Notes: generated from the sequence alone by a model not told the origin. Shown: positions 1 through 6,521, counted from the first letter of the stretch. The stretch is 6,900 nt of DNA from Candidatus Dormiibacterota bacterium (GCA_955651875.1 CATPAP010000159.1:1-6900); one strand, 5' to 3'. Made by a program: numbers and translations.

Positions 1-1587
1 GTCGTGCAGGTTGCGCTCGAGACGGCGACGCTCGTTGTCCTGAGCGGCGACAAGCCGCTGCCTCGACGCGCGGAGGTCCACCAGACGAGCCTGCAAATCG
101 GCGGTCAGCCCCACGTTCTTGAGGACGAGGCCGGCCTGGTGGGCGAGGTCGTCCATGAGCTTGACCTCGATGGGAGTGATCGACTCGCCGCGCCGCTTGG
201 TGACCGTCAGCGCACCGAGCAGTTCACCCTGGTGGCGCACCTCCACCGAGCGATCGGCGGTGGGGATCGCCGGCTCTGCAGAGCCGTTCACATGCACCGC
301 CGCGGGGACTGATGGTTGGAGTGGGAAGGCCGAGGTGCGCTGCAGGAGGTCACCGCTGCGCAGCCAGACCTCGGCGAGATCGGCGTTGGTGCCTTCGGCG
401 AGGACGCGTGCCATGCGCGGCAGGACGTCCTCACTGGCGTACGACTCGGCGACGCGTTCGGAGAACTGAGAAAGGACCTCGTAGGGCGTGGCTCGCTTCC
501 CGTATACGAGACGGTTCGCGACTCGCTGCAGCCGCTCTCGCGCCGGTTGGAATCCCACCGCCACAACCGCGGTGGCAAGGATGGAGAGGCCCAGGTTCGG
601 CTTGCCTCCGCTGCCCACAAGGGTGCCGATCCCGACCGCAATGCCCACGTACACCACAGTGATGAGGACTGCGAGAGTGCCGTACACGAGCGTTCGGCTG
701 ATGACGATGTCGATGTCGTAAAGGTGGTATCTGAGCATTGCGACGGCGATTGCCGCGGGCAACCCGAGGCCGAATCCGGCGACCACGATGGCGTTTCCAA
801 GCAGGTTGTTCTGAACCGCGGGCACGGCCAGCCCGGCAAGGTTGAACGCAGTCGAAAGAGCCACGGTCGTCCCCAGCGCATAGGCGACCCATCGGACCTG
901 CTCGCGCTCAGCGCCGCCAGCGCGCCTCAGCCGGATCACGAGCGACGCCGCCGCAGCCAGCACCACCAGGAGACCACCGAAATATACGGTGTAACCTACG
1001 GGACCCATTTCGATGCCGTTGATGTGCGCCAGCAAAAGCGGATTCGCGACGCTGGGGGCGCCCGGGGACTGAATCGGCGCGGGATCAAGGAACCCGACGA
1101 CTGTGTTGGCGATCGCCAACGCGACATCGAGCCACATGACCGAGCGCCATCGCGCCGATGGCAGCCGACCGTCGGGAAAAAGCAGCAGGATGAGGACCAC
1201 GGTCCCGGGATAAACCAGACCGCCAACAGTGGATCCGAGCCAGGCGACCCACTCGACTCCCGGCAAAGATCCCCTGTCCACCACAAGTGTGTGAACTGCG
1301 TACTGACCGGCGAGTCCTTGTAGGGCGGTGGCCGTCGCCCCGAACAGCAGAAGCCAACCGATTGGGTTCCGTGGTTGCCGCGAGGCGATGAGCCCCCCCA
1401 CCAGCGCAATCGCGATGCTCGGAACGGCCGCCTGCACGAACGCACCGACGAGATCGACGTTGCGCAGTGCGGGCCCGTTCCTGATGGCCAGCGCGATGGC
1501 GAATCCAATAATGAGATAGGCGAGCCCGGCTGTCCCCCAGGCGAGGATGCCGATCCGTCGTTGCGCCGGCGATCGCGACCTGGCCAC
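1..1587 (-). CDS. Membrane-bound sensor histidine kinase, NarL/HisKA_3 type, 3' end missing
   Basis: Translating the minus strand from a GTG at 1587 gives 529 residues with no stop before the window edge. The first 350 residues are mostly hydrophobic helices and contain RQPRNPIGWLLLFGA (about 70-84), FPDGRLPSARWR (about 137-148) and LRYHLYDIDIVISRTLVYG (about 285-303), all typical of membrane sensor kinases of high-GC bacteria. A GAF-like cytoplasmic region follows (about 371-490). The protein ends in QDNERRRLERNLHD, the start of the HisKA_3 H-box, with the phospho-acceptor at His528. The HATPase domain lies outside the window. Such kinases autophosphorylate and pass the phosphate to a NarL/LuxR-type response regulator, expected beyond the left edge. 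GTG 1587 directly follows the upstream gene's TAA, suggesting translational coupling, though no strong ribosome site is visible. The family call is firm; the signal sensed is unknown. Confidence 0.93.
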   Translation of the reverse strand, partial: MARSRSPAQRRIGILAWGTAGLAYLIIGFAIALAIRNGPALRNVDLVGAFVQAAVPSIAIALVGGLIASRQPRNPIGWLLLFGATATALQGLAGQYAVHTLVVDRGSLPGVEWVAWLGSTVGGLVYPGTVVLILLLFPDGRLPSARWRSVMWLDVALAIANTVVGFLDPAPIQSPGAPSVANPLLLAHINGIEMGPVGYTVYFGGLLVVLAAAASLVIRLRRAGGAEREQVRWVAYALGTTVALSTAFNLAGLAVPAVQNNLLGNAIVVAGFGLGLPAAIAVAMLRYHLYDIDIVISRTLVYGTLAVLITVVYVGIAVGIGTLVGSGGKPNLGLSILATAVVAVGFQPARERLQRVANRLVYGKRATPYEVLSQFSERVAESYASEDVLPRMARVLAEGTNADLAEVWLRSGDLLQRTSAFPLQPSVPAAVHVNGSAEPAIPTADRSVEVRHQGELLGALTVTKRRGESITPIEVKLMDDLAHQAGLVLKNVGLTADLQARLVDLRASRQRLVAAQDNERRRLERNLHD

Positions 1588-2237
1588 TTACAACCCAGAG
1601 ACCCGGAAGAGGGCGATACCGGCGTTGGCGAGCCCGATCAGGAGCAGGATCCAGAAGACCGAACGGGGGCCTGCGCGCCGTGCGGCGGTCGCCGTGCCGA
1701 GAAGCCACACGGCCGCTGGAATCGTCTCGAGCGTTTGCCACATCCCTTCCACAACGGCCCGGTACAGCGTCCCAAAGGCCAGCTCGAGGCTCTGCCTCCC
1801 GGCGGGCGAGGCCGTGTGGTACTGGTCGATCAGGGGCGGGGCGGCGGTCGCCATCACGACGGCTCCAATGGAACCGATCACGACCAGTGCGAGGCCGGCG
1901 ACGGCGTACAGGTCAATCAGTTTGGCGCCGGCGTGACGATCCCGGAGGTACAGGATGACGGGGGGATGCCGAGGTAGCCGAACATGTCGACGATGCTTCC
2001 CCAGCGGATCAGGCCGGCTCCAGTCGGACCGGACGCGAGCAGCGTGGTCGGCGGCACGCTGAGGCCGGAAGAGGAACCGGCCGCGGCGGCATAGAACACC
2101 GCCGAACCCACTTCCAGGACGAATGCGAGGGTCGCGAACACGATCGCGACGCGGACGGGTACGCAACCGCCTCCAACCTCGTCTTTACGGTGGTCCGTAC
2201 GTAGCGCAGCGGCTTGTGGTCGGCGATTGAGGGCCAT
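1588..2237 (-). pseudogene. Small multi-pass membrane protein, interrupted by a frameshift
   Basis: Two minus-strand frames join into one sensible protein if a -1 shift occurs at the six-base run 1960-1965. The first frame, from ATG 2237, gives VRVAIVFATLAFVLEVG and continues to GYLGIPP. The second resumes with VILYLRDR and ends FRVSGL at TAA 1588. Joined, they give about 216 residues with about five hydrophobic segments (roughly 28-52, 81-98, 110-130, 160-175 and 193-210). Unshifted, translation would stop at 1917 after 106 residues and lose the last three segments. The layout recalls small DUF4386-like membrane proteins, but I cannot confirm a family. The first 25 residues are polar and may not be translated, although ATG 2237 is the only good start in frame, with GAGGGG about 11 bases upstream. 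It abuts the kinase gene and is probably its operon partner. One lost base, by mutation or sequencing error, is the simplest explanation. Confidence 0.75.
1960..1965 (-). other. Homopolymer frameshift site
   Basis: A run of six G on the plus strand (six C on the coding strand) marks where the reading frame of the membrane-protein gene changes. In the first frame the coding strand reads ATC CCC CCG. Restoring the membrane-protein frame needs one extra C or a -1 slip, giving Ile-Pro-Pro-Val-Ile-Leu. The run also fits the X XXY YYZ pattern of a -1 slippery heptamer (C CCC CCG), but no stimulating structure was demonstrated. Confidence 0.7.
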
Positions 2238-2508
2238 GCTGAACCTAGCCCCTCAAAGGGGCGGTTGGACCGACCACTGCCCGCCGCTCCCAGCGTGCTG
2301 TCATGAAGGGCACGATATGAAGGAGCTGACTGGAAGTCGATGGTGCGGGCCCCCCCGCGAGTGGGTGGCAGCACACCTCAGTGGTCGGGTGACGGCTCCT
2401 GGCTGTCACCCGCGCCGCTTACGAATCCCGAGGCCGTCGGCTGCTGAAATTGGACCAGCTCTGACAGCGAGATCAACTTCGCGCACGCCAGCCAGTCCTC
2501 CCTTGGCG
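2238..2508. other. Non-coding spacer upstream of the membrane protein/kinase pair
   Basis: About 270 bases with no convincing gene. The open frames here are short, Pro/Arg-rich and lack ribosome sites. The segment should hold the promoter of the leftward membrane protein/kinase operon, but I see no good -35/-10 pair. It contains a short inverted repeat GCCCC-TCAAA-GGGGC close to the ATG at 2237 and a longer hairpin listed separately. Confidence 0.5.
2387..2411. terminator. Hairpin, possible terminator
   Basis: The arms GGGTGACGGC and GCTGTCACCC surround a 5-base loop TCCTG. As plus-strand RNA, all ten pairs form, with one G-U wobble; as minus-strand RNA there is one A-C mismatch. There is no U tract. 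It lies between the acetyltransferase gene (ending at 2673, reading left) and the membrane-protein start at 2237, so it could end leftward transcription or insulate the kinase operon. The role is inferred from structure and position only. Confidence 0.35.
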
Positions 2509-2646
2509 TGACACCTTCGTTGACACATCCCTCTCCCTCCGCCACTTGTTGTTGACAGGTAAGGGAATTGGCTGGCCGCGCGGACGCCGGCGGACGCCGG
2601 CGGATCGCGCCGAACGCTGCTAGACGTGATCGAGCCGGTAGATCGC
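2508..2646 (+). repeat. Dispersed repeat, copy A
   Basis: This is the first of three similarly oriented copies of a diverged repeat. It opens with two 12-base units, GTGACACCTTCG and TTGACACATCCC. ATTGGC sits at 2567 and the unit closes with GCCGGTAGATCGC at 2634-2646. The same landmarks, in the same order and at similar distances, occur in copies B (5657) and C (6573). Copy A is the most diverged in the middle, where it carries a small GC-rich tandem duplication. It lies wholly between genes. What the repeat is cannot be told from the sequence. Confidence 0.6.
2581..2604. repeat. Short GC-rich tandem repeat
   Basis: Two exact copies of CGGACGCCGG stand head to tail (2581-2590 and 2591-2600), followed by a partial third unit CGGA. 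The duplication lies inside repeat copy A and is absent from copies B and C, so it is probably a local slippage event rather than part of the ancestral repeat. Confidence 0.7.
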
Positions 2647-2672
2647 TAAGTGCGCTGAGGGCATGCCCGACG

Positions 2673-3203
2673 TCAACGCACCAGCCGCCAGCTCTGCTGC
2701 GCATGTTCACCGTCCTTCCTACCAGCGCCTACGGGCACGAATCCGTTCCTGACGAGGACGCGCTGCGAAGCGAGGTTATTGCGTTCTGTGGTTGTCTCGA
2801 TCGCTGGCACGCCTAGCTCCGTGAATGCCAGTTGGACGACGGCGTGTACCGCATCGCTCGCTATCCTGCGGCCGAGTCGCTCTGAATCAATCCCGTAGCC
2901 GAAGGAGGCCGGTCGATCCTCGGCCACATCAGACAAGAGCACCTCCCCCACCAACGCTCCGTCCTCGCGGACCAGCAGAGGCAGCAGCCGGCCCGCCTCA
3001 ACATCTGCGGAATTGCGAGCGATGCGGTCGCGTTGACCCGCCGCCGTCCAGTGACTCTCCGGTCGGTCCCTCTGGGTGGGCTCGAGGTGAGGGCGGTTCC
3101 TGCGCCACCAGGCTCCCATCTCGTCGGCATCGGCGGGCGACCAGATCCCGAGAGTAAGGCGGCCGTGTGAGGACGTAGGCTCGACGATTAGAGGCAGCTG
3201 CAT
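2673..3203 (-). CDS. GNAT-family N-acetyltransferase, RimJ/RimL type
   Basis: The 176-residue product has the usual length and layout of RimJ/RimL-like GNAT enzymes, which transfer acetyl from acetyl-CoA to an amine, such as a protein N-terminus, polyamine or drug. RNRPHLEP near residues 35-42 is the N-terminal substrate-side segment. GYGIDSERLGRRIASDAVH (102-120) is the acetyl-CoA pyrophosphate loop, in which R-x-x-G-x-G/A appears as RLGRRIA. NNLASQRVLVRNGFVPVG (142-159) is the conserved C-terminal motif, with an Asn followed by a helix and the NGF turn. There is no signal peptide or membrane segment, so it should be cytosolic. ATG 3203 has only a weak purine-rich site (GCAGAG) before it. 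The gene stands alone, with non-coding gaps on both sides. The substrate cannot be predicted. Confidence 0.88.
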   Translation of the reverse strand: MQLPLIVEPTSSHGRLTLGIWSPADADEMGAWWRRNRPHLEPTQRDRPESHWTAAGQRDRIARNSADVEAGRLLPLLVREDGALVGEVLLSDVAEDRPASFGYGIDSERLGRRIASDAVHAVVQLAFTELGVPAIETTTERNNLASQRVLVRNGFVPVGAGRKDGEHAQQSWRLVR

Positions 3204-3417
3204 CTCTGCGACTACGGTATCGCCTGGCCGGCCACCGCTCGTCGCGTCCCGTAGATAATAGAGGGCCGACCGGCGAATTGGCGTGGATCATCTCGCGCCA
3301 TCCGGAGGGCAACCCAGTGGGTCGCCGGCCTCCATCGACCGTGGGCGCAGGGCCATGGGACGGCAGAGCGCCGGCGAGCCTGATCGACCGCAATCCCCTA
3401 GGCAAGCATCCGCCAAC
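3204..3417. other. Non-coding gap between acetyltransferase and small membrane protein
   Basis: About 210 bases with no convincing gene on either strand; the open frames are low-complexity Arg/Pro/Gly strings. It probably holds the acetyltransferase promoter and the 3' end of the upstream membrane-protein transcript. The only AT-rich patch is around 3252-3260. Confidence 0.45.
3255..3260 (-). promoter_or_regulatory. Possible -10 element for the acetyltransferase gene
   Basis: Read leftward this is TATTAT, one of very few AT-rich hexamers in the window, about 50 bases before the ATG at 3203. There is no recognisable TTGACA-like box 16-18 bases upstream (that position reads CGCCAA), so this is a weak call based on composition and position. 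Confidence 0.2.
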
Positions 3418-3927
3418 CTAGAGCCGATGCGGTCCAGGGTGCCCGGCGGCATGGGCCACGCGTCTCACAGTGGAGGCGACGAGCAATAGGGCGCCAAGGG
3501 CTCCCACGACTAGGGCGGCAATCAAGACTGGGACTGTGCTTGGGTCGTACCGCACCGCGGGATCGGTGTTGTTCAGAGCCGGCCCGAGCGTCGGTACCGC
3601 ACTCACGGCCACGCCAATCATCAAACCAGCGAGGAACGTCCAGCGATGAGTCCCGGCGCGACGCCACACGTACACGGCACCAGCCGCGACCGGCAGGAGG
3701 CCGATGAGCATCGTCACAAGAGTGACGAATAACCCGGCCGCCCCAGCGGCCAACCCCATGGCCAAGTACGCCAATTCGCCTAGCCAAGAGGAAACACCTC
3801 GGCCGCGTCGACTGTCGTCGGCAATGGCTTGGCTGCCCATCGGCCAATAATGCTCCGGGTAGATCGACCTTGCTGAGTTCCGCGTCTGTGAGGTAGCGGA
3901 GGACAACACCTCGCCTCTGGCCAGCAT
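3418..3927 (-). CDS. Small integral membrane protein, unrecognised
   Basis: The 169-residue product has a polar N-terminal stretch of about 50 residues followed by hydrophobic segments at about 55-87, 97-113 and 132-154. WRRAGTHRW follows the first and a short RRVAHAAGHPGPHRL tail ends the protein. The first segment is long enough to be two helices, so three or four crossings are possible. I recognise no family. ATG 3927 is chosen because GGTGAG lies seven bases upstream. ATG 3840 (MGSQAIADD) is an alternative with a more distant GGAG, and the 29 residues before it look uncharacteristic. The gene is separated from its upstream neighbour by a hairpin-rich gap and is probably transcribed on its own. 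It is likely real because its hydrophobic pattern is coherent and its third codon positions are GC-rich. Confidence 0.65.
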   Translation of the reverse strand: MLARGEVLSSATSQTRNSARSIYPEHYWPMGSQAIADDSRRGRGVSSWLGELAYLAMGLAAGAAGLFVTLVTMLIGLLPVAAGAVYVWRRAGTHRWTFLAGLMIGVAVSAVPTLGPALNNTDPAVRYDPSTVPVLIAALVVGALGALLLVASTVRRVAHAAGHPGPHRL

Positions 3928-4120
3928 CCGTTACTCACCCGTGAGCCCTGCGTCTCGCCCACGCCAATTGCGGTGACCTTGGGCCCTGCCTCTTCGCTTG
4001 TGGGCTGAGCGTGGGCTCATGATTGGGTTGCTATGTGGCGCGCGGCCCTCCGCGTAACGGTGCTCGACCGATCGCGGCTGTGGCAGTCGGGTGTGGCCCG
4101 ACCGGCCCGAGTCCGACAAC

Positions 4121-4140
4121 GGGTGCGCCGGGTCGCACCC
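4121..4140. other. Perfect inverted repeat
   Basis: GGGTGCG and CGCACCC form a perfect seven-pair GC stem around a six-base loop CCGGGT. It lies about 70 bases beyond the permease stop and about 200 bases before the membrane-protein start. It could be a second, back-up terminator hairpin or a leader structure; the sequence does not decide. Confidence 0.4.
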
Positions 4141-4173
4141 CGATGATCCCAGACGGCGGAGGGAGCGCCTTTG

Positions 4174-4204
4174 GCCGACCGTCGCCAACCAGGCGACCAT
4201 CGGC
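4174..4204 (-). terminator. Terminator-like hairpin behind the permease gene
   Basis: Two 13-base arms enclose a five-base loop. In the direction of transcription the left arm is GCCGATGGTCGCC and the right arm GGCGACGGTCGGC, giving twelve pairs including one U-G wobble and one G-G mismatch. It begins eight bases after the permease stop at 4212, the expected place for an intrinsic terminator. There is no U tract, which is common for terminators of high-GC bacteria. Confidence 0.55.
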
Positions 4205-4211
4205 CGGCGCG

Positions 4212-5588
4212 CTACATGTCGACGGTACTGCCCGGCGCCTGACCATCGGCGCGGGGCAGGACCCCGGCGGCGGTTGACATTACCGGCGCCTGTCCTATGT
4301 CGGTCTGCGGACGCTCGCCGGACCCGACCGCAATCAATGCCGGCGTTGCGCCGCGCGGGCCTGCGAAAGCCTCGTACCGTTCGGCGTGGCCGAGCGGTCC
4401 GAGGTAGAACAGTGCTGCGAGCGCCATCTGGATGAGGCCGCACGCCGCGTAGACGGCGGCCACGTTGCCGGTGGTGGTGATCACCAAGCCGCCGAGGAGG
4501 CTTCCCAATGGGATTGCCGACCAGGCCAGTACGGAGGCGATGCTGAGAACGCGGCCCATTAGCTCGGGCGGGGTCACCGCCTGGCGTAGGCTCATCGTGT
4601 TGATGTCGAGCAGTTGACCGGTGCCGGCGGCGGCAAGCCACAGCGCCGCCCCAATCCAGAACACGTTCGTCGAGGCCATGGCGGCGACCAGGGCACCCGC
4701 GACAAAGAGACCGCCGAGCGCCGCCCGGCCGAAGCTGACGCGCCGACGGAGCCGTCCGGCGAGCAGCCCGACGAGGACGACGCCCAGGCTGCCCGCGGCG
4801 TACATCAAACCGACCTCGCCGTCGCTCGCGGACAGCCGGCGCTTGGCAAAGAACACCAGCTGGCCATAGACGACGCTCGTCGAGAAGAAGTTGATCAGCG
4901 CCATCATCAGCGAGATCGACCGCAGCACAGGATGGTGGAGAACGAACCGCAAACCTTCGACGACGTCATCACGCAGCCGCCGGCGCTCGTGCGGCTCGGC
5001 GTCAAACGGCGTGCGTATGAACGCGAGGGTGACCGCCGACACCAGGAAGGAGGCTGCGTCGACGTAGAGGACGGCCGTTGGATGGAGCGCGGCGAGCAGT
5101 CCGCCTGCGAGGAGCGGGCCGGCTACTCCGCTGCCGGCGTATGCCGCGGACACCCGCCCGTTGGCCGTGACGAGGTCGTCCCGTCCCACAAGGCTCGGGA
5201 TGGCGGCGAACTCGGCGTTGCTGAAGAAGATCGATAGGGTGGAGCTGATGAACCCGACGACGTAAATCCACCACACGTGTAGGTCCCCAGCGGTCGCCAG
5301 AAGCGGGATGCTGATGATGGCAACGCCACGCGCCACGTCGGCTGCGATCATCAACTGGCGCCGCGGAAGCCGATCGACGTACGCGCCGATGATCAAACCG
5401 AGGAGCAGGTACGGGGTGAACTCTGCAGCGGTGGTGATCGACAGGCTGAGCGCCGAGCCGGTGAGCACGAAAACGACCAGCGGGAGCAGGAACAGCGTCA
5501 CCGAATTGCCGAGGTTCGACAGCAGCTGGCCGCCGAAGAACAATTGGAAGTCGCGACTGAAGCGCGCTGATGCGTTGGGCATGCTCAC
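4212..5588 (-). CDS. Major facilitator superfamily permease, MFS_3 / EntS-like
   Basis: The 458-residue product has the length and alternating hydrophobic pattern of a 12-helix MFS transporter in the inner membrane, probably a proton-driven exporter. The loop between helices 2 and 3 carries the MFS signature as GAYVDRLPRRQLM (about 68-80), and a weaker second copy, GRLRRRVSFGRA, lies near 278-289. FFSNAEFAAIPSLVGRDDL (about 121-139) and QAVTPPELMGRVLSI (about 336-350) match the conserved blocks of the MFS_3 group, which includes enterobactin and macrolide exporters. A polar tail of about 55 residues (from 404) follows the last helix. GTG 5588 and ATG 5582 are both possible starts; AGGA lies 4 or 10 bases upstream respectively. 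The cargo is unknown, and no biosynthetic or resistance gene is adjacent to suggest one. Confidence 0.93.
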   Translation of the reverse strand: MSMPNASARFSRDFQLFFGGQLLSNLGNSVTLFLLPLVVFVLTGSALSLSITTAAEFTPYLLLGLIIGAYVDRLPRRQLMIAADVARGVAIISIPLLATAGDLHVWWIYVVGFISSTLSIFFSNAEFAAIPSLVGRDDLVTANGRVSAAYAGSGVAGPLLAGGLLAALHPTAVLYVDAASFLVSAVTLAFIRTPFDAEPHERRRLRDDVVEGLRFVLHHPVLRSISLMMALINFFSTSVVYGQLVFFAKRRLSASDGEVGLMYAAGSLGVVLVGLLAGRLRRRVSFGRAALGGLFVAGALVAAMASTNVFWIGAALWLAAAGTGQLLDINTMSLRQAVTPPELMGRVLSIASVLAWSAIPLGSLLGGLVITTTGNVAAVYAACGLIQMALAALFYLGPLGHAERYEAFAGPRGATPALIAVGSGERPQTDIGQAPVMSTAAGVLPRADGQAPGSTVDM

Positions 5589-5591
5589 GAC

Positions 5592-5622
5592 ATCCTAGGG
5601 ACGGTGACAGCAGGCTGCTCAA
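5592..5622 (-). promoter_or_regulatory. Possible permease promoter, near-leaderless
   Basis: Read leftward, TTGAGC (5622-5617) is followed after 19 bases by TAGGAT (5597-5592), which fits the actinobacterial TANNNT -10 pattern. A start seven or so bases downstream would fall at the GTG/ATG of the permease, giving a leaderless or nearly leaderless mRNA. The spacer is slightly long. The same TAGGAT overlaps the AGGA that could act as a ribosome site, so the two readings compete. Confidence 0.28.
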
Positions 5623-5656
5623 TCCGCGGGTCAGCCCAGGTCGCCACGTCTGGGCA

Positions 5657-5786
5657 TTGACACCCTCGTTGACACCTTCGCGGGTGATCACCTGCACCCA
5701 TCGGCGGCCATTGGCGCCGGCTCTCCCCCGAGTTCCGAACTCGCCCGGCCGTCCGCGGCCATCACCCGCTCAAGCTGGTAGACCGC
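5657..5786 (+). repeat. Dispersed repeat, copy B
   Basis: This is the best-preserved copy. It opens with a near-perfect tandem of two 12-base units, TTGACACCCTCG then TTGACACCTTCG (5657-5680). ATTGGC follows at 5710, then AACTCGCCCGGCCGTCC at 5738-5754, which matches copy C at 15 of 17 positions. The unit closes with GCTGGTAGACCGC at 5774-5786. A small inverted repeat GAGTT-CCG-AACTC lies at 5730-5742. It occupies the divergent gap between the leftward permease and the rightward secreted-protein gene. The tandem TTGACA boxes look like -35 elements, but no -10 follows at the right distance. Confidence 0.7.
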
Positions 5787-5918
5787 CACGGGTTGGCGAT
5801 ACCCGCGTTGCGGTGCAGTCCTCCCGAGCGCTACCGCCGCCGCGTCGAGAGCCTCCCGGATCACTTGCTTGAGAGCAGACTTATGCAGGCCTTTGAACTC
5901 GGGGAGTAGACGAGAGGT
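5689..5918 (-). other. Open, coding-like stretch without a credible start (possible gene remnant)
   Basis: On the minus strand this stretch reads without stops, with GC-rich third positions and a plausible helical sequence, including LLPEFKGLHKSALKQVIREA and LDAAAVALGR, before running into repeat copy B as VYQLERVMAADGR. It ends in TGA at 5688. To continue upstream the frame would have to run antisense through the secreted-protein gene, which has its own good start and signal segment. I recognise no family. It may be a decayed gene tail left by the event that placed the repeat here, or chance in GC-rich DNA. Confidence 0.2.
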
Positions 5919-6521
5919 ATGCCGGGCCAGCGAAATCCGTGGCGGTGGGTCGAGGGGTCGCTGATAGTCATCATCGCGGCTATTTTCGTCGTCGTCGCCG
6001 TCACAGGTCGTGGGACACCACCCCCTGCACCCCGCCCATCCGCCGTTGCCTCGCCCGCGCGTCCTTCGCCTCCACTCGTGGATCCCGGAATCGCACACTA
6101 CATCGACCTCCCGTCGCTCGACGTCACCATATCCAGATTGGGCTGGGGCATTACAGGCGGGACGCCGCCCGTCAGTAGCGACATGGCGCAGAGCATGGCG
6201 CTCGCCACCAAATCCGCCAACGCTCTGCTCCCAGCCGGTTCTCCGCCGTGGTATCGCCTCATTGTCCTCACCGTGACAATCAACACACTTTCCAGTCCGC
6301 AGTGGCACAACCCATGCGTTTGTTGGATCGTCGAAGTTGTCGTCGATCCGACCCCGCCCGTGGCCCTTGCGTGCCCCGACGCGAAGCCGCCCGTACGCAG
6401 CGAGGGTGTCGTGGTCCTAATCGACGCTGTCTCCGGCGCGATTCTGCGCGAGGTGCGTGGAGGTGGGCTGCCGTGGGTGGCCGGCCGTGGTTGTCCGGCC
6501 CTCAACGCGGTTGCAGGGTGA
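5919..6521 (+). CDS. Membrane-anchored secreted protein, unrecognised
   Basis: The 200-residue product begins with a short basic segment (MPGQRNPWRW) and one hydrophobic helix, SLIVIIAAIFVVVAVTG (14-30), acting as a signal anchor. A Pro/Ala/Ser-rich linker (about 31-56) resembles the wall-spanning spacers of exported high-GC Gram-positive proteins. The outer domain (about 58-200) holds four cysteines, at 133, 135, 152 and 192, the first two as NPCVCW; disulfides are plausible outside the cell. GVVVLIDAVSGAILREVRGG (163-182) resembles the strand-turn-strand of PepSY-like domains, where a D-x-x-T/S-G turn is typical, but this is only a resemblance. ATG 5919 is preceded by GAGAGG at very short spacing. 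The gene is the only rightward one in the window and is closely flanked by repeat copies B and C. Confidence 0.75.
   Translation: MPGQRNPWRWVEGSLIVIIAAIFVVVAVTGRGTPPPAPRPSAVASPARPSPPLVDPGIAHYIDLPSLDVTISRLGWGITGGTPPVSSDMAQSMALATKSANALLPAGSPPWYRLIVLTVTINTLSSPQWHNPCVCWIVEVVVDPTPPVALACPDAKPPVRSEGVVVLIDAVSGAILREVRGGGLPWVAGRGCPALNAVAG

Larger units (their letters stand above)
3928..4211. other. Hairpin-rich non-coding gap
   Basis: About 284 bases without a credible gene. Open frames exist on both strands but encode only Gly/Pro/Arg-rich strings with no ribosome sites or hydrophobic or motif content. The gap contains the two inverted repeats listed next and must hold the promoter of the small membrane-protein gene. 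Confidence 0.5.

Noticed and set aside
316..1323. Long plus-strand open frame of 335 codons
   Set aside because: It is antisense to the histidine kinase, which has unmistakable family motifs throughout. The plus-strand product is an Arg/Asp/Gly-rich mirror with no motif.
3931..4641. Minus-strand open frame of 236 codons overlapping the permease 3' end
   Set aside because: Its product is Arg/His/Pro-rich and overlaps the permease in another frame. The part outside the permease has no ribosome site or recognisable content, and the hairpins lie inside it.
4614..5237. Plus-strand open frame of 207 codons
   Set aside because: It is antisense to the permease core, where the MFS motifs lie. The product is highly charged and low in hydrophobics, as expected of a shadow frame.
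5657..5690. Strong promoter from the TTGACA boxes in repeat copy B
   Set aside because: Neither TTGACA is followed by a -10-like hexamer at 16-18 bases on the plus strand, and the same boxes occur in copy C, downstream of a gene.
5761..5840. A tRNA gene at the D-arm-like sequence CTCAAGCTGGTAGACC
   Set aside because: No matching acceptor stem, anticodon arm or GTTCGA-type T-loop follows at the right spacing, so at most it is a fragment.
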